A DNA stretch of 12,229 bases from an uncultured Treponema sp. (GTDB lineage Bacteria; Spirochaetota; Spirochaetia; Treponematales; Treponemataceae), in contig CALCEK010000149.1 of the NCBI GenBank assembly GCA_937900125.1, forward strand, positions 1 through 12,229. Reading direction: 5' to 3'. Below the pieces are notes generated by a model, which was not told where the DNA came from, did not search any database, and saw only the letters and a program-made list of their open reading frames with translations. Below, one piece after another: positions 7,824-12,229 of the stretch. The translations under genes were made by a program, and so were the position numbers. The first letter of the stretch is position 1. Each line of letters begins with the position of its first letter.

Positions 7824-7925
7824 TACGAGGTTAAATTAACGGACGAGTCAATAGACATCCAGACGCCCGTTTTTCATTTTAAGCTCAATTTAAGGAACCA
7901 GAGGGCGCTTTGGTTCTTTTTTTTT
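7824..7925 (+). ncRNA. Candidate sigma-28-driven small RNA or attenuated leader, about 100 nt
   Basis: The segment is bounded by promoter P1 and an intrinsic terminator. It contains three possible helices. Hairpin 1 pairs 7839-7849 with 7862-7870 (ACGG with CCGT, plus CG and GTC pairs, with one mismatch and one bulge, 12-base loop), followed by five T. A closing stem of seven A-U pairs joins TTAAATT (7831-7837) to AATTTAA (7887-7893). The terminator hairpin follows at 7895-7916. No ATG occurs in the transcript and no convincing short ORF with a ribosome site was found. I recognise no known RNA family. It may act in trans as a small RNA, or in cis as a leader whose readthrough adds to HD-GYP transcription. 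No expression evidence is available. Confidence 0.45.
7895..7925 (+). terminator. Strong intrinsic terminator
   Basis: GAACCAGAG (7895-7903) pairs with CTTTGGTTC (7908-7916): nine pairs including one G-U, with the four-base loop GGCG. Nine T follow at 7917-7925. It ends any transcript from P1 and probably also readthrough from the Maf operon, and it separates both from promoter P2. Confidence 0.85.
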
Positions 7926-7948
7926 GCCAGAATAGCCACTCACCCACT

Positions 7949-7975
7949 TATATTTTTTTGAAATTTTTCCGATAA
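7949..7975 (+). promoter_or_regulatory. Sigma-28-like promoter P2 for the HD-GYP gene
   Basis: TATATTTT at 7949-7956 (6 of 8 to TAAAGTTT) lies at the consensus spacing before CCGATAA at 7969-7975. The predicted start is near 7982, only about 12 bases before the HD-GYP ATG at 7995, with the ribosome site ATGGAG at 7981-7986 between. The CCGATAAT string repeats that of P1, which strengthens both calls. Confidence 0.55.
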
Positions 7976-7994
7976 TGTAAATGGAGTAGTTTTT

Positions 7995-9266
7995 ATGGAA
8001 TCTTACAAAGTTGCAGATATAAAGCCAGACACTATTTTTACTAAAGATGTTTTTCTCGATAAATTGTTTCTCGTCTGCCCAGAAGGCTGTCCGTTAGATG
8101 AAGCTACTTTAAAGACAATTCAAGATTGGAATTTTGCTGAACTTTTTTCGGAGGGAAAAACAAGCATAATTGCAACGGTAAAAGCACAATCTGTAACAAG
8201 CGAAAAAGTAATTTCAACTAAAACAGAAGAAGTTACGGATTTGCTTACAAATTCCGCAGATGCAAAAGATTCAATTAGCTCGGTTTTACAAAAAGCTGTT
8301 GAGCAAGCAAAAAAAAGTGGAGAAGCAAAATCAACTGATAAATCCCGAATGGGTGTGGTAGAAGAAGTGTATGACCAATACCTTGATTATATTCGGGGAA
8401 TTTACACGCGCTATGCCACTCACAAAGAATTCAATATTCCCGAAATAAATGAAACAATAAAGGAATTGTGCGAGTTTATTCGCGATAACACGCAGTTCGT
8501 TTTGCGGGTAACACCGAATCTTGAAGCTAGAAATAATGATTTTTTGGTAAGCCACAGTATGCGGTCTACAGTTTTTGCAGTAGCAATTGGGCTTCAGCTA
8601 AAAATGCCCATTCAACGACTTTCTGAATTAGCAGTCGCTTGTGTTTTACACGAAATTGGAATGATTCGCTTGCCACCGCATTTGTATATGAACGAAAAAC
8701 CTTTAACGCTTTCAGAACGGGCGCAAATTTTAACGCATCCAATTATAAGTTACAATATTCTAAAAGAAGCGGGGTTTCCTACAAATGTGCAAATTGGCGT
8801 ATTAGACCATCACGAACGCGAAAACGGAACGGGCTACCCGCGTAAAATTCATTCAAAAAACATTTCGCTTTATGCAAAAATTATTGCCGTTGCTTGTTCT
8901 TACGAAGCTATAACCGCGCCACGTCATTTTAGAGAAGAACGGAATCAATATGACGGAATGCTTGAAATGCTAAAAAATGCAAATCACCAATATGACGATA
9001 CCATTTTAAAAGCTTTACTTTTTAGTATTTCGCTCTACCCTATTTCTTCTTATGTTTACCTTTCAAATGGAAAAATTGGGCAAGTTGTAGACGTTCAAGC
9101 GGGCGACCCAAAAAATCCGATTGTTCAAGTGCTTGGAAGCAAAAATCCCGATGGAAGTGCGCAAAGACTTCAAACAAATGACAAAACAATAAAAATTGTC
9201 CGCATTATGAATAAAGAAGAAGTCGCCACTGCCATACAAGCCCTTGCAAAAGCTGGACAATTATAA
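7995..9266 (+). CDS. HD-GYP domain protein with altered metal-site residues
   Basis: HD-GYP proteins usually hydrolyse cyclic di-GMP with a di- or trinuclear metal centre. This 423-residue protein has an N-terminal domain (about 1-60) of the kind often found before HD-GYP domains. A Ser/Lys/Glu-rich linker (about 61-118) follows, then the HD-GYP core (about 180-315) and a C-terminal extension to 423. In the core, His187, His219, His248, His272-His273 and the GTGYP segment (278-282) are present. The signature Asp is Glu220 (HEIGM instead of HDIGK), the usual Lys is Met223, and the later metal Asp of the AD-x-FDA motif aligns with Cys301 (VACSYEAI). No GGDEF, EAL or receiver domain is present. 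It may be a weak enzyme or a c-di-GMP-binding effector. The ATG has ATGGAG eight bases upstream. The sigma-28-like promoter suggests coregulation with flagella. Confidence 0.88.
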   Translation: MESYKVADIKPDTIFTKDVFLDKLFLVCPEGCPLDEATLKTIQDWNFAELFSEGKTSIIATVKAQSVTSEKVISTKTEEVTDLLTNSADAKDSISSVLQKAVEQAKKSGEAKSTDKSRMGVVEEVYDQYLDYIRGIYTRYATHKEFNIPEINETIKELCEFIRDNTQFVLRVTPNLEARNNDFLVSHSMRSTVFAVAIGLQLKMPIQRLSELAVACVLHEIGMIRLPPHLYMNEKPLTLSERAQILTHPIISYNILKEAGFPTNVQIGVLDHHERENGTGYPRKIHSKNISLYAKIIAVACSYEAITAPRHFREERNQYDGMLEMLKNANHQYDDTILKALLFSISLYPISSYVYLSNGKIGQVVDVQAGDPKNPIVQVLGSKNPDGSAQRLQTNDKTIKIVRIMNKEEVATAIQALAKAGQL

Positions 9267-9290
9267 TTTTTTGTAAAGTGCCGCCCCACC

Positions 9291-9311
9291 GCTCTAGCAA
9301 AGCTCTAGCAA
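9291..9311 (+). repeat. Short tandem direct repeat between convergent genes
   Basis: GCTCTAGCAA occurs at 9291-9300 and again at 9302-9311. It lies in the 85-base gap between the convergent HD-GYP and aldo/keto reductase genes. The gap is richer in G and C than its neighbours. I see no strong hairpin with a T-run there, so no terminator is called. Confidence 0.5.
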
Positions 9312-9351
9312 CGCTTATCGCTCCGAAAATGACACGCAAAGTTACGCCCAC

Positions 9352-10134
9352 TTAGTTAAACAATGCGCGTTGAAAGTCAACTTCTTTTTTAAATTGTTCG
9401 TCAACAATTGGGGGATGTGAGTCAAAATAAAGGATTTGTTGAAGTTCCTCTTGCGTGTGAACGCCCCAAACAGGAACTACGTTTTCAAATTGATGTAAAA
9501 ATCCAAATGCCAACGGAATATTGTTTACAACTCCGCCATTTAACGGTTGCATTGCAATACACCCGACTTCATTTTTTCGGCAAGCTTCTACAATTCCAAG
9601 GGATTCCCCTGATGAAATCATATTGAACGGAAATTGAATTGTTTCATACAAACCACATTCTACCGCAGAACGCGCTGTTAAAAGAGATTCCGTTACAATG
9701 CCAAAGTGCCGAATTACGCCCTTTTTCTTTAGCGCACAAAGCTCCTTGTACAAGCCATCGTCCGATTCCGACATTGGAAGATACGAAGAAATTTGCACTT
9801 GAAATAAATCAATCCAATCGCTTTCTAAAGTTTCTAGGCTTTTTTGAACGTCTAACAAAAGTTCTTTGCTGTTTAGGGCTGCACTTTTTGTTGCCAAAAT
9901 GACATTTTGCCGAATTCCGTGTAGCGCAAGCCCCAAACGCGCCTCAGAAACAGGGGTTGTTCGCGAAGTGTCAAAAAAATTGATTCCTGCATTGTATGCT
10001 TGATGAACAAGCGCGACCGCCTGCTCATCTGCCTTGTCACCAAAAGCTTCAAGTTCGTGGCAATCAAGGCTCATAGCTCCAAAGGAAGTGCGACTTACAA
10101 GAAGATTTGTTTTTCCGAGCGCAACAAATTCCAT
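9352..10134 (-). CDS. Aldo/keto reductase-like protein with altered catalytic tetrad
   Basis: A 260-residue aldo/keto reductase fold protein. Recognisable segments are the N-terminal LGKTNLLVSRTSFGAMSL (6-23), NFFDTSR (52-58) with Asp55, VILATKSA (78-85) with Lys83, the strand-4 segment DWIDLFQVQ (106-114), and KGVIRHFGIVTES (138-150). In the usual Asp-Tyr-Lys-His tetrad, Asp and Lys are kept. The Tyr position (Asp+5) is Thr60 and the His position is Gln114, so ordinary NADPH-dependent carbonyl reduction is doubtful. At 260 residues it is shorter than the usual 300-340, and it lacks the C-terminal cysteine cluster of the 4Fe-4S subgroup. The ATG at 10134 has AGGGG six bases upstream. It lies 27 bases after the glyQS stop on the same strand, so it is probably cotranscribed. 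No substrate can be assigned. Confidence 0.82.
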   Translation of the reverse strand: MEFVALGKTNLLVSRTSFGAMSLDCHELEAFGDKADEQAVALVHQAYNAGINFFDTSRTTPVSEARLGLALHGIRQNVILATKSAALNSKELLLDVQKSLETLESDWIDLFQVQISSYLPMSESDDGLYKELCALKKKGVIRHFGIVTESLLTARSAVECGLYETIQFPFNMISSGESLGIVEACRKNEVGCIAMQPLNGGVVNNIPLAFGFLHQFENVVPVWGVHTQEELQQILYFDSHPPIVDEQFKKEVDFQRALFN

Positions 10135-10161
10135 ACGAATCCCCTATTTTTTCTAAAAACT

Positions 10162-11616
10162 TTAATTTTTAGAAGTTTCCTTTATTGCTTTTTGAATAAA
10201 AGCGGTAAGGTCAGCCACTTTTACACGAACTTGCTCCATACTATCGCGGTAGCGGAGAGTTACGGTGTCAAAGTTTGCATTGTCTTTGTCTAAGGTGTCG
10301 TAATCAACTGTTACGCAAAATGGAGTTCCAATTTCATCTTGGCGGCGATAGCGTTTTCCGACAGTTCCGCTTTGGTCGTAATCCGTAACAAAATCTTCCT
10401 TTAAAATATTACGAATTTCTTTTGCTTTTTCTGCAAGACCATCTTTTTTCATAAGTGGCAAAACAGCAACTGTAACAGGCGCAAGACTTGGATGAAGGTG
10501 TAAAACGGTGCGATAATCCTCTTTTCCGTCTGTACCAACATTTTGTTCTTCATAGGCTTCACATAAAAATGCTAAGAAATTGCGGTTTAATCCCGCAGAT
10601 GTTTCTATAACATAAGGCGTGTAGCTTTTGTTTCCGTCATCTTGGTCGATGTAATTCATATCTTTTCCGCTAATGGCGGCGTGTTGACTCAAGTCAAAAT
10701 CAGTACGATTGTGAATTCCTTCAATTTCCTCAAATCCGATAGGAAAATTGTATTGAATGTCATAAGCGTCTTTTGCATAATGAGCCAATTTGTCATGATG
10801 ATGCCATGCAAGATTTTTTTCTGAAATGCCGTATTTGATGTAAAACGCCCAACGTTCTTTTCGCCAGCGTTCAAAAATTTCGTCATCAGTGCCAGGCTTA
10901 CAAAAATATTCCATTTCCATTTGCTCAAATTCGCAGGTGCGGAAAATGAAATTCTTAAAAATGATTTCATTGCGGAACGATTTTCCAACTTGAGCCACGC
11001 CAAAGGGAATCTTCATTCTGTTTGACTGAACAATATTTTTAAAATCGGTAAAAATTCCTTGACAAGTTTCTGGGCGAAGGTAAATCAGCGAAGCGTCTGT
11101 GGCAACGGGACCTAAATGAGTTTTAAACATCAAATTAAATTCCCGTACAGCCGTATAGTTGTGCTTTCCACAAGTGGGACAATTGATTTGTTTGTCATCA
11201 ATAAACTGCTTCATTTCTTCGTGACTCATTGTGTCTATTGGTTTTTCGGGAACAATTGAGTGTGAGGAACAAAAATCTTCTATTAATTGGTCGGCTCTGA
11301 ATCTCGCCTTACATTCGGTACAATCAATCATTGGGTCGGAAAAATGCGCAACGTGTCCGCTGGCTTCCCATGTTTTGTGATGCTGAAAAATGGCAGAATC
11401 GAGTCCGATAACATCATCGTGGAGTTGCGTCATATAATGCCACCAAGCATTTTGTATATTTCGCTTAAATTCAACGCCTAAAGGTCCATAATCCCACGCA
11501 CCCGCTTGGCCGCCATAGATTTCTGAAGCCTGATAAACAAAACCTCGCCGCTTGCAAAGGCTGATTATTTTATCCAAAGTACAGGCATGAACGTCTGAAA
11601 CCGCTTTCTTTTCCAT
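10162..11616 (-). CDS. glyQS: Glycyl-tRNA synthetase, single-chain class II type
   Basis: Charges tRNA-Gly with glycine in the cytoplasm. This is the dimeric single-chain type, not the alpha/beta two-subunit form of E. coli, and it is normal for spirochaetes. The 484-residue protein (from the ATG at 11616) opens with DKIISLCKRRGFVYQASEIY and AWDYGPLG. It carries two CxxC pairs (Cys99/102 and Cys146/149) in the insertion region, class II motif 2 FRNEI (214-218), and motif 3 around ETSAGLNRNFLAF (338-350). A C-terminal anticodon-binding domain (about 380-480) includes LAPVTVAVLPL and DEIGTPFCVTVD. The ATG at 11616 has GAGG ten bases upstream; the in-frame TTG at 11625 lies too close to that site. 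Length and motifs are complete. Confidence 0.97.
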   Translation of the reverse strand: MEKKAVSDVHACTLDKIISLCKRRGFVYQASEIYGGQAGAWDYGPLGVEFKRNIQNAWWHYMTQLHDDVIGLDSAIFQHHKTWEASGHVAHFSDPMIDCTECKARFRADQLIEDFCSSHSIVPEKPIDTMSHEEMKQFIDDKQINCPTCGKHNYTAVREFNLMFKTHLGPVATDASLIYLRPETCQGIFTDFKNIVQSNRMKIPFGVAQVGKSFRNEIIFKNFIFRTCEFEQMEMEYFCKPGTDDEIFERWRKERWAFYIKYGISEKNLAWHHHDKLAHYAKDAYDIQYNFPIGFEEIEGIHNRTDFDLSQHAAISGKDMNYIDQDDGNKSYTPYVIETSAGLNRNFLAFLCEAYEEQNVGTDGKEDYRTVLHLHPSLAPVTVAVLPLMKKDGLAEKAKEIRNILKEDFVTDYDQSGTVGKRYRRQDEIGTPFCVTVDYDTLDKDNANFDTVTLRYRDSMEQVRVKVADLTAFIQKAIKETSKN

Positions 11617-11648
11617 AAAAGACAAACCTCTTTTTTGTTTTTAGGGAG

Positions 11649-11677
11649 AGTGTAGCACAAAACAAATTATTTGACTA
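11649..11677 (-). promoter_or_regulatory. Candidate sigma-70-type promoter for glyQS
   Basis: Read on the minus strand, TAGTCA (11677-11672, 4 of 6 to TTGACA) is followed after 17 bases by TACACT (11654-11649, 4 of 6 to TATAAT). The start would fall near 11642, about 25 bases before the glyQS ATG. The -35 box lies just beside the stop codon of the upstream HD gene. Pattern match only. Confidence 0.4.
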
Positions 11678-12229
11678 CTAGGGAAGGAATCGGAAAATGG
11701 TGAGGAAACGGAAGTGTGCAATGGAATATTTTGTTGCACAAACGCCTAGCAAATTTGCGCCAACCTTTTAATCTTTCTTCATTTAATTTTAAGGTTTCGT
11801 AAATTGAACAAAGTTTATCGCTTATAGAAACAATCCAGCCCTCTTTTGTTTGCGGAGGACAGGGTGTCAAAGGAAACATATGGTGTTTTATGATGTCCTT
11901 TTCTGTTTTGTTCAAGTTTATTATTGCCGAAGCATTTTTGAGTGCGATTGACGGGTGAAAAAAACCATGCAAATGCGGATGCGGATGGTCTTTTTTGTGC
12001 CAATCATAAAGGTAGTAATCGTGGAGCAATGCCCCCCGAATGAGTGAATGTTCATCAACTTTAAGATTAAATTTGCGGACAAGTTGCAAACTAACAAGCG
12101 CGACCGCCCTACAATGCTGGTGTAGAGTTGTACTTCCGTGTTGAATAAACCGCCGATTTTCTACAAGCCGAGAACGACGATACATTCCATGCAAAACAGA
12201 AAGCACATAGCGAAAGTCGTGAACTTGTA
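11667..12229 (-). CDS. HD-domain phosphohydrolase-like protein (5' end probably outside the window)
   Basis: Uncharacterised HD-superfamily protein of the small, single-domain kind. Numbering from the in-frame GTG at 12206, it has FIQHG (20-24), the HD pair in GALLHDYYLYDW (58-69, His62-Asp63), a histidine-rich stretch HPHPHLHGFFHP (74-85), IIKHHMFPLTP (105-115) and SISDKLCS (127-134, Asp130). These give a full set of HD metal ligands, so phosphohydrolase activity is plausible, but the substrate is unknown. The frame stays open from 12206 to the right edge and neither the GTG nor the later in-frame ATG has a good ribosome site, so the true start probably lies beyond 12229. The gene ends 50 bases before the glyQS start on the same strand. 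Confidence 0.75.
   Translation of the reverse strand, partial: QVHDFRYVLSVLHGMYRRSRLVENRRFIQHGSTTLHQHCRAVALVSLQLVRKFNLKVDEHSLIRGALLHDYYLYDWHKKDHPHPHLHGFFHPSIALKNASAIINLNKTEKDIIKHHMFPLTPCPPQTKEGWIVSISDKLCSIYETLKLNEERLKGWRKFARRLCNKIFHCTLPFPHHFPIPSLVVK

Noticed and set aside
7824..7925. A c-di-GMP riboswitch before the HD-GYP gene
   Set aside because: None of the conserved GEMM riboswitch core sequences is present and the element is too short for the usual two-helix aptamer. The terminator is real, but the aptamer is not.
11405..11411. CCGATAA inside glyQS as a sigma-28 promoter
   Set aside because: The -35 position matches only 4 of 8 bases, it is antisense to glyQS within coding sequence, and no gene follows on the plus strand.

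Overview
The window looks like a chromosomal segment of a spirochaete, most likely a treponeme of about 40% GC. Supporting signs are a single-chain glycyl-tRNA synthetase, a Maf/DUF115 flagellin-type glycosyltransferase, an HD-GYP protein, a short type I signal peptidase, and two close matches to the flagellar sigma-28 promoter. Species cannot be named from the sequence alone.

Layout. Positions 1-263 (minus) encode the N-terminus of QueH (epoxyqueuosine reductase) at 53% GC (127 of 240 bases in 1-240). Positions 264-436 are an unassigned AT-rich segment (36% GC over 261-430). Positions 437-2351 (minus) encode an exported beta-propeller protein whose C-terminal polysaccharide-deacetylase-like domain breaks off at about 437. 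The reading frame stays open from 2351 to the left edge, so these pieces form one apparent fusion ORF; a rearrangement or assembly chimera is likely. Positions 2359-3516 (minus) encode a membrane-anchored LysM/M23 peptidase, probably cotranscribed with the propeller gene.

Divergently, 3566-7759 (plus) is a tight three-gene operon with overlapping ends: signal peptidase I, a class B penicillin-binding protein with a C-terminal PASTA domain, and a Maf-family glycosyltransferase. Together with the divergent peptidase it forms a cell-envelope cluster.

The 235-base gap at 7760-7994 is the most interesting stretch. It holds a near-consensus sigma-28 promoter, then a structured region of about 100 bases ending in a strong intrinsic terminator, then a second sigma-28-like promoter directly before an HD-GYP gene (7995-9266). 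The simplest reading is a flagellar-sigma-factor-driven small RNA, or an attenuated leader, upstream of a c-di-GMP-type protein whose metal site looks degenerate.

The right part is on the minus strand: an HD-domain protein running off the window (11667-12229), glyQS (10162-11616) and a short aldo/keto reductase-like protein (9352-10134). The last two are 27 bases apart and probably cotranscribed. No tRNA, rRNA, CRISPR array or transposase was seen.
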